45,640 nucleotides of DNA from Marimonas lutisalis (GCF_005434965.1 NZ_SKCI01000008.1:1-45640); one strand, 5' to 3'. Positions 15,588 through 24,129 are shown, counted from the first letter of the stretch. The notes: generated by a model not told the origin, from the letters alone. Program-made: numbers and translations.

Positions 15588-16484
15588 CTATCTCCCGAGA
15601 AGCTTCAGTACTGCATCGGGGTATTTCGTTAGGAATGCCGCTGCTCCGCTGTCAAATGCTGCCAACCAGGGCCCAGAGTTACCATTGATAAGCGCATCAT
15701 CCTCATCGTTGTAGGCTGCTCCGACAATGGCTATCGCCACCCTGTGGTGTTTCGCTTTGGCGATTAACGCGGGCGTGAGCTGGTCGCTCGTAACATAAAT
15801 CATCCTGAGCAAAGAATTGAACCGCTCAAGGTCCTCTTCGAGCTGACCTTCAACGTTCGACACATTCAGGAACGTGGCTACACCTATACCCGTCGCTTCG
15901 GCTGCTTCTTGCAGCGCTCTCTGATTGCCATACCTGGTGAAGAGCAGGATTTCGCTGGGGTTGTAGCGCTTTAACAATGGCACCAAAGTCGCGTTATCCC
16001 ATCGCTGTAATGCGAGGAGGACAAAAACCTGCCCTTGGGCAAGATCAAGTGCCTCACCTAAATCTGGAACTGGGTGATCGCCACCTTGAGGGTCCTTCAA
16101 GCGTAACTGCGCAATTTCTTCGAGTGTGTAGTCGTTAGTCAAACCGCGGCGTGAAAGGGCGCTACCAGCAAGGGAAGGTGCCCCGTCTGGAAAGATATCC
16201 GTGACATTAGTACCGTCCGTCAGCCTCATGTCGCGCATCAGGATATATTTTCCATCGCGGGTCGGCTGGATATGGACTTCCACCATATCGACGCCACGGT
16301 CGATCGCATATTGAATCCCAGCCAACGAATTGTCCGGGGCTCCGCCACCTCTGGCGCGGCTTGAAATAACTACTGGTGGTTGGCCAGGCGCAAGTCGATC
16401 CTCGATACTTGTTTGGCCCTCGGAAACGCCTGGCAGAGAAACCAATGCCAGCGCCGCGATTCCAAACAGCATGCGTATCATCAT
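15588..16484 (-). CDS. Exported GDPD-like TIM-barrel protein with altered active site
   Basis: A 298-aa product from an ATG at 16484 (a TTG at 16532 would extend it by 16 residues). The signal peptide is MLFGIAALALVSLPGVSEG. The body follows glycerophosphodiester phosphodiesterase layout: APDNSLAGIQYAIDRGVDMVEVHIQPTRDGKYILMRDMRLTDGT, then PVPDLGEALDLA. Compared with the family pattern AHRG...APENT...ELDV...IHD, the first catalytic His is Ser, the E-x-D metal pair is E-V-H, and the second His is Arg (LMRDMRL). It is therefore probably not a normal phosphodiesterase. It is divergent from the rhodanese gene across 158 bp. Confidence 0.75.
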   Translation of the reverse strand: MMIRMLFGIAALALVSLPGVSEGQTSIEDRLAPGQPPVVISSRARGGGAPDNSLAGIQYAIDRGVDMVEVHIQPTRDGKYILMRDMRLTDGTNVTDIFPDGAPSLAGSALSRRGLTNDYTLEEIAQLRLKDPQGGDHPVPDLGEALDLAQGQVFVLLALQRWDNATLVPLLKRYNPSEILLFTRYGNQRALQEAAEATGIGVATFLNVSNVEGQLEEDLERFNSLLRMIYVTSDQLTPALIAKAKHHRVAIAIVGAAYNDEDDALINGNSGPWLAAFDSGAAAFLTKYPDAVLKLLGR

Positions 16485-16642
16485 TTTCACTTTCGAAACT
16501 CTTGTGCTTCCACACATGTTCTTGAAAACCAATTAGCCTAAGATCTCAACAGCCTTAGACTTCTGGCCGCTAAGCAATCAATTAGACTTGAACTAAATAA
16601 ATAGCCTCATACGTCCGCTTCAAAGTTCATGAGGAAAACGAA

Positions 16643-17062
16643 ATGCGTCGACGTTCATTTCTTGTTGCGGGTGCTATCTGCGCCGTTGCGGGGGGCTGGG
16701 TTTATCTTAACGCAAATGCAACGCCGTCGAATGTGCGCTTACATGCAGCGACAGGTACAGAGCTGGCAAATGATGACACTACCGTGCTGGTAGATATTCG
16801 TCGCCCCGAAGAGTGGAAACAAACCGGTGTGGTGGAGGGGGCTTTGCTGGTTACGTACAAGGATGCGGACAGTTTCTTGGAAGCTGTGGGCCCGCACCTC
16901 AAACCCGGGCAATCATTGTCACTGATCTGCCGTTCGGGCAACCGAACCTCACGGGCTGCAAGGCAAGTAGCCGCAGCCATTCCAGATATTGAAGTCATAG
17001 ATATTGCAGGTGGAATGCTACGCGTCATGCAAGAGGGCTATCAGCCAGTGCGGCCACAGTGA
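16643..17062 (+). CDS. Periplasmic single-domain rhodanese, Tat-type signal
   Basis: A 139-aa sulfurtransferase-fold protein. The N-terminus MRRRSFLVAGAICAVAGG carries a twin-arginine-like motif (RRSFLV) and a hydrophobic stretch, so export by Tat is likely. The rhodanese domain shows VLVDIRRPEEW and the active-site loop CRSGNRT with Cys96, then IAGGMLRVMQEGY. It could move sulfane sulfur to cyanide, thiols or protein partners. It is the last gene before the right att repeat of the element and is divergent from the GDPD-like gene. There is no evident link to the sulfur operon 16 kb away. Confidence 0.85.
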   Translation: MRRRSFLVAGAICAVAGGWVYLNANATPSNVRLHAATGTELANDDTTVLVDIRRPEEWKQTGVVEGALLVTYKDADSFLEAVGPHLKPGQSLSLICRSGNRTSRAARQVAAAIPDIEVIDIAGGMLRVMQEGYQPVRPQ

Positions 17063-17282
17063 AAGGCCGCTTGCGCAGCAGATGATCCGCTCTAATCAGC
17101 GTGCACAGCATCAGAATGAGCGGTCCGGTACTCTAGCTGCGGGCCGGGCACAGGAGGGCGCTGTAGGTCCTATTTGAAAAACGTATTGGGGTACATTCGC
17201 TATGCAGATAGCTTGAGCTTTGCTGCTTCTGGCCTCTAAACCCCTGTGACAGTGCTTCTGAAGCACAAGTTGTCTTGCACTA
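17063..17282. other. Spacer before the right att repeat
   Basis: No gene or clear terminator was seen between the rhodanese stop and repeat R2. Together with R2 and the following bases, the stretch from 17063 to 17732 contains no supported coding region. Confidence 0.5.
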
Positions 17283-17546
17283 TGTCCGCAAACACTGTGG
17301 GAAAGAACTGTGTTGCAGTCGTTGTGGGCAAACAGTGTGTTGCGAACAGTGTGTCTAACACATTGATTCCAAACACTGTGTTCAACACAGCTTTTCAGCC
17401 CGCAAACCCACCCAGCAACGCACGAAAAACTGTGCAATGACTGTGCAACGCAGGAAGTGAAAACTGTGCGATGCTGAAGTGCCTTATTTTTATGGCTAAA
17501 GTGGTGCCCGGGGGCGGAATCGAACCACCGACACGAGGATTTTCAA
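17283..17546 (+). repeat. Direct repeat R2 ending in a tRNA-Phe 3' fragment (right att)
   Basis: Counterpart of the repeat at 5838-6101. It has AACACTGTG (17291), AACAGTGTGTT (17331), AACAGTGTG (17345), AACACTGTGTTCAACACAG (17372), AAACTGTGCGATG (17461) and the 42-bp core 17505-17546. On the minus strand the core gives a tRNA-Phe-like anticodon loop, T-arm and acceptor end with CC. The bases beyond 17546 do not pair as a D-arm or 5' acceptor strand, so it is not an intact tRNA gene. Confidence 0.85.
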
Positions 17547-17732
17547 TCCCTGATGTGTTGAGAGCGTGGGCAGTCTTCACCATGAGCGGAGGTTCGTCAA
17601 ATCTGCAGCAACGACTGTTACGCGGGACAAAGCGCACGCCTGTGAGTTGGCCTTACGGGAGTTCAACACAGCCCGGTCGAGACATTCTGAGTCAGGCGAA
17701 CTAAAATGGTGCCACTTGTCTTGAGGGGAGCG

Positions 17733-18101
17733 GTGATAAAATACTTCCGATTGACTGCGACGGATGACGGAAAATCTCGAATGGAAGAGGTCGAAGCTCA
17801 TGTCGCACCCGTCAACTTCATTCCGGATCAACCATCATTGGATTTGTCGCATCCAAAGGATGCAAAAAGCGTAACGTTTATACGCACTCCGGCTGGATGG
17901 AACGGCGGTTGGCATCCTACACCACGGCGCCAGTTCGTCGTAGGCGTGCACGGTGTTCTGGAATTCCGGACCACCGATGGACACATCTGCGCTGTCCATC
18001 CGGGAACGATTGTTTTGCTCGAAGACACAACCGGTCAGGGGCACCATACCCAAGTCATGGATGGAATGGATTGGTGGGGCGTGCTGGTTGGATTGGAGTA
18101 G
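17733..18101 (+). CDS. Cupin-like small protein
   Basis: A 122-aa single-domain beta-barrel protein. The GTG at 17733 is preferred because GGGGAG lies just upstream and the protein then begins (M)IKYFRLTATDDG, which fits the family; an ATG at 17706 adds nine residues. The cupin-type pattern is visible: FIRTPAGWNGGWHPTPRRQFVVGVHGVLEFRTTDG, then HPGTIVLLEDTTGQGHHTQV, with His residues suited to metal binding. The substrate is unknown. It lies just outside the right att repeat and is convergent with the regulator that follows. Confidence 0.72.
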   Translation: MIKYFRLTATDDGKSRMEEVEAHVAPVNFIPDQPSLDLSHPKDAKSVTFIRTPAGWNGGWHPTPRRQFVVGVHGVLEFRTTDGHICAVHPGTIVLLEDTTGQGHHTQVMDGMDWWGVLVGLE

Positions 18102-18208
18102 TCCTGTCCGTCAACGTCTCTTACGGGCTCGGAGCAGCCGTTCGCTGCAATCCGGTCCAATGACCGCAATGCGGACAAAGCAGGCTCTACGTACAAAAGT
18201 AACAGATT

Positions 18209-19777
18209 TCAGACGCTCACTGGGCTGGGAATATCGCCATCATAAACCCTTCTGATTGGTTCGGTTAGCGATGGCCACAAAGTTCCTTCGGGACGTGGCC
18301 GAAAAATATTCTTGATCGCGTCCCCGGATCCGAAATCAATAATTCTCTTCAATTGGAGCTGAGCATCTTCGGTGCGGCCTTCTTTTTCAAAGATCGCGGC
18401 AAGAAACATTCGGGGAAACATAAGATCGGGCTTTAGCCGAAGAGAATGTTCAAGAGCACGTTGGGCGGCGCGTTGGTCGTCTGCGAAGAAGAGCGCAGAG
18501 CCTTCATAGAGATGAAACATGTATTCCACCGGATCTCTCGGGCTCAAAAGGAAAGCCTTTCGAGTCAACTCGATGCCCTCATCCTGTCGGCCAACGATTG
18601 CCAGAACGTGGCCGCAGACAGAACAGTTGAATGCCGAGTTCGGATTGAGCTCTACCGCGCGTTCGGCGATGGGTTCAGCTTTCAGAAATAGACCCAACCA
18701 GATGTAGGCAAATGCCGCGTCGGTCAGAACGGTCGGATTGTCTGCTCCCAGTTCCAGTGCCCTCCTTGCACATTTATGCGCCTCTCTACCTGTGGCGAGC
18801 CAATCATCAGTCCATCCGTTATATGATCTCCACGCGAGAATTTGCCCTAATATGGCGTGGCCCTGTGCATAGTCCGGCTGGATCTCAAGGGCGCGCCGAG
18901 CGAAAGGTTCGGCCTGATCGATATCTTCCGGGCGATATGCAAACATCCTGGTGCGCGCCTTCACGACATTTCCCCAGGCATCCAGTTTTTCAGGAGGTTG
19001 CCGACCGACATACACCGACTCAGCGACTAAGAGCCGTGACTGGAGTGCGCCGACGATCCCTTGCGATACTTCGTCCTGGACTTTGAAAATATCCTCAAGC
19101 TCGTTGTCGAAACGCCCCGCCCAGATCTGGCTGCCAGTCAGGGCATCCACGAATTGGGCCGTGACCCTCAGGCGCGTGCCCGCCTTCTGGACACTGCCGT
19201 TGAGGACATAACGAACGTCCAGCTCTTCGGCGATCTTTCGTATGTCGAAAGACTGCTCTCGATAGATCGAGGTCGAGTTTCTGGCGATGACGAAAATCTC
19301 GGGAACTGTGGCGAGCAGCGTCGTGATGTCCTCGACCATGCCATCGGCAATATAGTCCTGATCGGCTTCGGCGGTAATCATCTTGAAGGGTAAGACCGCA
19401 ATTGAGGGCCTACCAAATTGAGATCCCCCCGGTTTGGAGGATGGCAAGGATTCTGCTACTGCTGGTTTTCCTTCCATGACATCCAAGACAAACCTGAAGC
19501 CCTTGCGTGGCACCGTTCGGATGATAGCCTGCTCACTTCCGGAGTCCCCCAAGGCCCGCCGAAGCGCGTTGACGCCCGTGTTCAACGCCGCGTCCGAGAC
19601 AACTCGGCCGTCCCATACCATGGAAATCAGTTCATCCTTGCCGACGACCCGATCCCGGTTTGCAATCAGGCAGACGAGCAAACTGAACACTTTGGGCTCC
19701 ATCTGCTGCAACTCTCCGGCGCGTGTCAGCTCGACCAGATCCGTATCCAGCTCGAAGTCTCCAAAGCGATACAACAC
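18209..19777 (-). CDS. Winged-helix/TolB-like/TPR transcriptional regulator (CadC-type N-terminus)
   Basis: A 522-aa cytoplasmic regulator from a GTG at 19777; this start gives the usual (M)LYRFGDFELDTD opening, while an earlier in-frame start at 19840 adds 21 atypical residues. Residues ~1-95 are an OmpR/CadC-type DNA-binding domain (VVGKDELISMVWDGRVVSDAAL...RTVPRKGFRF). A TolB-N-like block follows (RPSIAVLPFKM...YIADGMVEDITTLLA...VRYVLNGSVQKAGTRLRVTAQFVDALTGSQIWAGRFD), then several TPR helices (ARRALEIQPDYAQGHAILGQ, ERAVELNPNSAFN). There is no transmembrane segment. It is divergent from the alpha/beta hydrolase, its probable target. Confidence 0.85.
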   Translation of the reverse strand: MLYRFGDFELDTDLVELTRAGELQQMEPKVFSLLVCLIANRDRVVGKDELISMVWDGRVVSDAALNTGVNALRRALGDSGSEQAIIRTVPRKGFRFVLDVMEGKPAVAESLPSSKPGGSQFGRPSIAVLPFKMITAEADQDYIADGMVEDITTLLATVPEIFVIARNSTSIYREQSFDIRKIAEELDVRYVLNGSVQKAGTRLRVTAQFVDALTGSQIWAGRFDNELEDIFKVQDEVSQGIVGALQSRLLVAESVYVGRQPPEKLDAWGNVVKARTRMFAYRPEDIDQAEPFARRALEIQPDYAQGHAILGQILAWRSYNGWTDDWLATGREAHKCARRALELGADNPTVLTDAAFAYIWLGLFLKAEPIAERAVELNPNSAFNCSVCGHVLAIVGRQDEGIELTRKAFLLSPRDPVEYMFHLYEGSALFFADDQRAAQRALEHSLRLKPDLMFPRMFLAAIFEKEGRTEDAQLQLKRIIDFGSGDAIKNIFRPRPEGTLWPSLTEPIRRVYDGDIPSPVSV

Positions 19778-19902
19778 TTTCCTGATGCCTCCCCACGGCA
19801 ACCAAAGCAAACCCAAAGCTTTTCCTGAACTGACCCTCAAGTCTTACATTTCGATCGAGCCTAGCATGGTTTCCATCAAATTCGAAGGAATGGAGACGCA
19901 CC

Positions 19903-20811
19903 ATGCAAACCGCAGAAAACCTTGTAACTTCGCAAGATGATCACAGCATCATTGGCTATAATGAAACGGGGGACGGCCAACCCATTCTGTTCGTGCCCGG
20001 GTCCTTCAGCACTGCACAAGCTTGGCGTGGGTTCCACAACCACCTGGGTGAAAGGTTTCACTGTGTAAGCACCTGTCTGCGCGGCTACGGAGAAACGCCA
20101 GAAACGCGAAGCCGCGATGATTTCGGGATTGAGCATGAAATTTCGATCATCCGGGACGCTGCAGAACGGATCGGCAAACCTGTGCATCTGGTCGGCCATT
20201 CCTTCGGCGCCACCGTGGCCCTTGCGGCGGCGCTTGAAGGCGCGGTCGATGCATTAAGCATCACAACCTTCGAGGCCAACCCAATCACGCTCCTCGGGGC
20301 TGTCGGGCGCCAAGACTTGCAGGATACTGCGATCTGGCTGACTGCCCAACTGGAAGCCGCGCATGACCGCGGAGATGCAGAAGCATGCAGCCTTGTGATC
20401 GATTTTTGGGGACAAAGTGGCACATTCGCCTCGATGCCGGAGCCGTTTCGCGCCTACTGCCGCGAAAAAACATTCACAAATATCCTTGATTGGCGCTCGG
20501 CCAGAAGCTTAGAGGCATCCGCTCTCGATTACTCCCGCCTGAACACTCCTGTGCTGCTGGTGCGGGGTGAACATGCGAACCCGGTTATGATGGGGGTTAC
20601 CTCGGCGTTGGAAAAAAGCTTGCCAAATGCGCGGACAGAAGTGGTTGCAGATGCGGGGCACTTTCTAATCTCGACGCACGTGAACGACTGCATTCATCTG
20701 CTTGAATGCTTTTTAAGCGAATTTGCAGATAAGGACGTGGAACGGGAAGCTACCTGTGGCGAGCTGTCGATCACGAAGGCGAGGTTCGCCCGCTCTCGTC
20801 GCCACAGGTAA
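19903..20811 (+). CDS. Alpha/beta hydrolase, 3' end replaced by IS sequence
   Basis: The catalytic fold is intact: oxyanion region FVPGSFST, nucleophile elbow GHSFG with Ser100, and a late DAGHFLISTH histidine; the acid is probably the Asp/Glu in LLVRGEHANP. Substrate class is unclear (esterase, lactonase or peroxidase-like). The last ~22 codons after about 20750 are translated from an inverted transposase fragment, so the natural C-terminus has been lost or altered. At ~280 genuine residues the core is complete and may still work. It is divergently paired with the CadC-type regulator at 18209-19777. Confidence 0.8.
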   Translation: MQTAENLVTSQDDHSIIGYNETGDGQPILFVPGSFSTAQAWRGFHNHLGERFHCVSTCLRGYGETPETRSRDDFGIEHEISIIRDAAERIGKPVHLVGHSFGATVALAAALEGAVDALSITTFEANPITLLGAVGRQDLQDTAIWLTAQLEAAHDRGDAEACSLVIDFWGQSGTFASMPEPFRAYCREKTFTNILDWRSARSLEASALDYSRLNTPVLLVRGEHANPVMMGVTSALEKSLPNARTEVVADAGHFLISTHVNDCIHLLECFLSEFADKDVEREATCGELSITKARFARSRRHR

Positions 20812-21151
20812 TGCCGCTCACCATTGATTTTCACAAAGACCTCGTCGACATGCCATTGCCATCGCGAAAAAGCGCGTAGCTGCTGAACACGCCGGCGCCT
20901 GATCTCGGACGCAAACATCGGGCCAAACCGGTTCCACCAGAACCGGATGGTCTCGTGGCTGACGTCGATGCCTCGCTCGTGCAGCAGGTCCTCGACATTG
21001 CGGAGTGACAACGGGAAACGCACATAGAGCATCACTGCCAGGCGGATGATCTCGGGGCTGGTTTTGAAGTACTTGAAAGGCGAGCGTTTGGTCATGGCAG
21101 GAAGCTACGCAAGCCCCCTGCCCGGCTCAAGCAAAGTTCCTCTGACATGAC
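20751..21151 (-). mobile_element. IS6-family element, copy B (truncated, with flipped fragment)
   Basis: The right end is intact (ending CTCTGACATGAC at 21151), but the element stops inside the transposase at about 20799. Beyond it, 20751-20790 reads YLWRAVDHEGEV of the same transposase in the opposite orientation. TACCTGTGGCGA (20751-20762) and TCGCCACAGGTA (20799-20810) form the arms of an inverted repeat. The junction therefore records a small inversion or template switch. Confidence 0.8.
20799..21095 (-). pseudogene. Transposase N-terminal fragment, copy B
   Basis: About 99 residues, from MTKRSPFKYFKTSPEIIR through the first catalytic Asp (HVDEVFVKI) to GERHYLWR, after which the frame enters the flipped fragment. 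The second Asp and the Glu are absent, so it cannot be catalytic, although the N-terminal DNA-binding part could still be expressed. Confidence 0.88.
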
Positions 21152-21499
21152 CAAGGTAGTGCCGCTCGCCATTGATCTTCACAAAGACTTCGTCGACATG
21201 CGATTGCCATCGGGAAAAGGCGCGTAGCTGCTGAACACGCCGGCGCCTGATCTCCGACGCAAACATCGGACCGAACCTGTTCCACCAGAACCGAATGGTT
21301 TCATGGCTGACGTCGATCCCGCGCTCGTGCAGCAGGTCCTCGACGTTGCGGAGTGATAGCGGAAACCGAACATACATCATCACCGCCAGGCGGATGATTT
21401 CGGGATCGGTTTTGAAGTACTTGAATGGCGAGCGTTTGATCATCGTCAAAGGCTACGAAAGCCCCCTGCCCGCCTCAAGCCAAGTTCCTTTGACAAGAC
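21152..21499 (-). mobile_element. IS6-family element, copy C (truncated by copy B)
   Basis: The right end is present (CTTTGACAAGAC ending at 21499), and the copy begins abruptly at 21152 inside the transposase where copy B's right end abuts. Both copies face the same way, giving an IS-on-IS stack. Copy C is the most diverged by eye (TDPEIIR, MMYVRF, WQSHVDE), which suggests an older insertion. Confidence 0.82.
21153..21449 (-). pseudogene. Transposase N-terminal fragment, copy C
   Basis: Encodes MTMIKRSPFKYFKTDPEIIR to GERHYL, then reads into copy B's terminal sequence. It has only the first catalytic Asp. The start carries two extra codons compared with the other copies (MTM before IKRS). 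Confidence 0.85.
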
Positions 21500-21760
21500 C
21501 CGAGTGATTATGAATGCCGCTAGAGCTCAGCTAATTCTTAGAAATTGCATAATCGTAAGCTCTAGTCGCAAATGGAGGTTCGCTTGCCCAGATTCAGATT
21601 TCACAGTGGCAATGCGGAAGGCTAGCAGTAGCTCAGACTGCACTGCTTCCGGAGGTCACTCAGCAACCGTGACCGGAACTTGCGACTCTTCGGTGTTTTG
21701 ACCGCCCAGAACGAACGCATGATCTCGCTCCTCATAGCGCCATCAAGGCACTGCTTTAGA

Positions 21761-22051
21761 TCACTCCACAGCCAGAATTTGATCGATCGGTTTCTTCAAA
21801 ATCTTCGCAAGGCGGTCCATGGCGTCATACGCCGGGTATGGCCTTACCTCAGTTAGCGAGATTTCACGGATTTCGCGCCCATCATCAGGAACAATGTAAT
21901 ATCTGCTGTGACTGCCATCGCGCAAATGGACAAGCCGCCCTTCCGGCTTGCCCTCATGTATCATCGTTTTGATCGGTGGCCCCATGGTGCAGCTCCACAG
22001 AGTATGTTGGTCAGCGCCGTTAATTGTGCACTTCGGAATCGTCTTTTCCAC
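21761..22051 (-). CDS. Hypothetical protein (96 aa), uncertain
   Basis: Opens with GTG at 22051 without a clear ribosome site; internal ATGs could serve instead. The C-terminal half (HSRYYIVPDDGREIREISLTEVRPYPAYDAMDRLAKILKKPIDQILAVE) has protein-like composition and a plausible closing helix. No family is recognised. The 260 bp to its left, up to IS copy C, contain no gene that I can support. Confidence 0.4.
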   Translation of the reverse strand: MEKTIPKCTINGADQHTLWSCTMGPPIKTMIHEGKPEGRLVHLRDGSHSRYYIVPDDGREIREISLTEVRPYPAYDAMDRLAKILKKPIDQILAVE

Positions 22052-22255
22052 ACATTGTGAGGTGATTCCACGGATGTAGATTTTCGCATCCGGAAATCCG
22101 GGCCCCTGCGCGCCCGCTCAATGTCCTTTCACGGTCGAATTCAGAATCTTTCGGGCAATTTTCGTCCAGATTTCCTGCGTGGTTTGATCTGATGTCCCAG
22201 ACTTGTCTCAGGGTGCTGCAGATAGCACCGGAGCCAAAACCGAAAGGGAAATCAG

Positions 22256-22615
22256 ATGAAACTCAAAAACATCACCCAAGCCGCTATCGCTTTGACCATC
22301 ATGGCAGCCGGCACTGCGCAGGCCGACCAGTTTGCAATCAAGACATCTGAAGCCGAAACTGGTGCGTCTCAAAGACTTCTAACATCACTCCAGGTTCGAG
22401 AGATTGACGCCGTGAAGATTAACGGGGTGCATTTCACAGTGATTGAAGCTCGGGATGAAGGATACGCCGAAGCCTATATTTATGGGCAAAATATCTCTGC
22501 AGAAGGCTTGTACCGGCTTGAAGCTGACTGGAACGGGACCGGCCTGTCATCGCTGCCGGTCGAAGCGCGCGAACCCTTCCTTCAGGAAATCGCGTGCGAG
22601 TTCTGCGCGAGCTGA
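22256..22615 (+). CDS. Small exported protein of unknown function (119 aa)
   Basis: AAAGGGAAATCAG precedes the ATG. Residues 1-23 (MKLKNITQAAIALTIMAAGTAQA) are a textbook signal peptide with an AQA-type cleavage site. The mature protein is acidic, with the segment VREIDAVKINGVHFTVIEARDEGYAEAYIYG, and ends IACEFCAS, whose Cys-x-x-Cys could form a disulfide or bind metal. No family is recognised. It is convergent with the winged-helix regulator at 22639, separated by 23 bp. Confidence 0.7.
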   Translation: MKLKNITQAAIALTIMAAGTAQADQFAIKTSEAETGASQRLLTSLQVREIDAVKINGVHFTVIEARDEGYAEAYIYGQNISAEGLYRLEADWNGTGLSSLPVEAREPFLQEIACEFCAS

Positions 22616-22638
22616 CCGAAACAGTGCTGGAGGCCCGA

Positions 22639-24129
22639 TCAGGAGGAGTGGGGGTACCCGATGAGGGTCAGCCGCTCCTCCAGCCTGTCGACATCCCGAA
22701 CATCAAAAAAGGGCATGTCGCGGAAATGGGTGAAGGGAAGATCTATGCTGGCAACCATGCGCTGGAACCCCTCCGTTTTTGTAATTTCTTCGCGGTCCGC
22801 CGCCATCAGCGCAAATATCAGCTTGCCCCAGGGATCGGAGGGTGCGCGTTCGTGGCCTTCATGCGCACTTTTCAGGGCATCGCTTTCCTCGCCGGCGAGG
22901 AATTGGCACAGAGCCAGAAGGCTAAGGTAAAGCGGGTAGAGAGCGTCTGCCGAGGTGGCCAGCTTCATCACCTTCTTGAAGCGCGCCATGCTTGCCTCGT
23001 ATTCCTGGCAAAACATCTCGCTGGTTGCCAGCGCCAAGAGTGCCAAGTGAAATGCCGGATTGATTTCCAGAGCGCGATGAAAATCTGCACGCGCCCCTTC
23101 GTGATCCGCCTTCAGCCACATCCTGAGATTTCCCCGCGTGCGGATCACGAAGTCGATTTCAGGCGCTATTCCGACAGCGCGTTCGGACAGGTCGATACAA
23201 TATTCGAGATCATCCGGAATGCGCGAGAAGGCGACTTGCGGTGTCATTTGCGTGGCAATATGAGCGCGCATCGCAAGGGCAATTGGATCTTCCGGATCGC
23301 GTTTGACAGCAAGTGAAAGCGCATCCCTAGCGGCATCCCAGTGATGGATTTCAAAGCGCGACAGGTGGAATGCTGCTTTCGCAAGAAGTTCCTGGGTGTT
23401 TAATTCATGATTATCGATCGTGATGTAATCTTCACCCCCATACGTGATCATGTGAATTCGAAGGAAATTGCTGATCCGGTCGGTAATTTGACGTGACAGC
23501 GACGCCGCATCCGAAAATGGTGCGCTCCATGTCTCGGCACATACGACATCCCCAGGCTGACCTTTGACCACCTGCAGGAACACCCGGACGTTTTCGCCCG
23601 ACTTGCTTGCGCGTCCGCTGATCGAGTAGAGCGCCGCAGTGCGCTGCTCTTCGTCGGTTGTGACCCTGATCCCGGCCCGAGGCGACAGGGCCATCACCAA
23701 TTCCTCTCTTATGACCTCGGCCAAGTCCACAATTTCCGGGTCGTCGCCATGGACCCGCGGCGCATATATCAGAAGCGTGGGGCGGGACTGCGGGCTCGAA
23801 GGTATTTCGCGCAAGCCATGCAAGCTGTAGCCGCGTCCTACTGCGGTGCGCAGAATTTGTCGGTCACTGTCGCCCAAGGCCGCACGAATGTCCTTGATAC
23901 ACTGTACTAGGCTGTCATCCGAGACTGAAACGCCCTTCCAAACCGCGTTGACCAGATCATCCCTTTCAACCGTCTCACCATTGTGGGCCGCCAACTCTTT
24001 CAAAACGCGCAAGGATTGTTCGCGGAGCGCCACAGGCTCACGGTGTTGACCGGCCAAGCGACCAGTAGTCGGGTCGAAGACGAACTTGCCTAGACGTAGT
24101 CGATTTCCGTTATCCTCTGGGGCGTTCAT
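22639..24129 (-). CDS. Winged-helix/TPR transcriptional regulator (CadC-type N-terminus), second copy
   Basis: A 496-aa protein. Residues ~10-105 are a CadC/OmpR-like DNA-binding domain (LRLGKFVFDPTTGRLAG...ETVERDDLVNAVWKGVSVSDDSLVQCIKDIRAALGD...RTAVGRGYSL). The middle (PTLLIYAPRVHGDDPEIVDLAEVIREELVMAL, then ISGRASKSGENVRVFLQVV) mimics the TolB-like sensor layout. The C-terminal half is TPR-like (ARADFHRALEINPAFHLALLALA). No membrane segment is seen. It has the same architecture as the regulator at 18209-19777 but only distant sequence likeness, so the two are not a recent duplication. Its target is unknown; the neighbouring small exported protein and VOC protein are candidates. Confidence 0.82.
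   Translation of the reverse strand: MNAPEDNGNRLRLGKFVFDPTTGRLAGQHREPVALREQSLRVLKELAAHNGETVERDDLVNAVWKGVSVSDDSLVQCIKDIRAALGDSDRQILRTAVGRGYSLHGLREIPSSPQSRPTLLIYAPRVHGDDPEIVDLAEVIREELVMALSPRAGIRVTTDEEQRTAALYSISGRASKSGENVRVFLQVVKGQPGDVVCAETWSAPFSDAASLSRQITDRISNFLRIHMITYGGEDYITIDNHELNTQELLAKAAFHLSRFEIHHWDAARDALSLAVKRDPEDPIALAMRAHIATQMTPQVAFSRIPDDLEYCIDLSERAVGIAPEIDFVIRTRGNLRMWLKADHEGARADFHRALEINPAFHLALLALATSEMFCQEYEASMARFKKVMKLATSADALYPLYLSLLALCQFLAGEESDALKSAHEGHERAPSDPWGKLIFALMAADREEITKTEGFQRMVASIDLPFTHFRDMPFFDVRDVDRLEERLTLIGYPHSS

Larger units (their letters stand above)
6060..17546. mobile_element. Putative 11.4-kb integrative element bounded by tRNA-derived direct repeats
   Basis: The 42-bp tRNA-Phe-like 3' sequence occurs in the same orientation at both edges, as expected for attL and attR of an element that integrates into a tRNA 3' end. 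Inside are a full-length tyrosine integrase (11862-13121), a short tyrosine recombinase (9624-10190), a toxin-antitoxin pair, decayed restriction genes and AT-rich exported-protein genes. Clusters of AACACTGTGTT and ACTGTGCGATG motifs lie just inside both ends and could be arm-type integrase sites. Neither end keeps the 5' half of the tRNA, so the intact target gene is elsewhere or was lost in later IS rearrangement. Confidence 0.7.

Noticed and set aside
17505-17580. Intact tRNA-Phe gene at the right repeat
   Set aside because: The bases upstream of the anticodon loop do not form a D-arm, and the acceptor strand pairs at only some positions, so only the 3' portion is present.
17471-17704. 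Plus-strand frame translating to VPGGGIEPPTRGFS
   Set aside because: This peptide is the well-known false translation of a tRNA 3' region read in reverse. It covers the att core and is not a protein gene.
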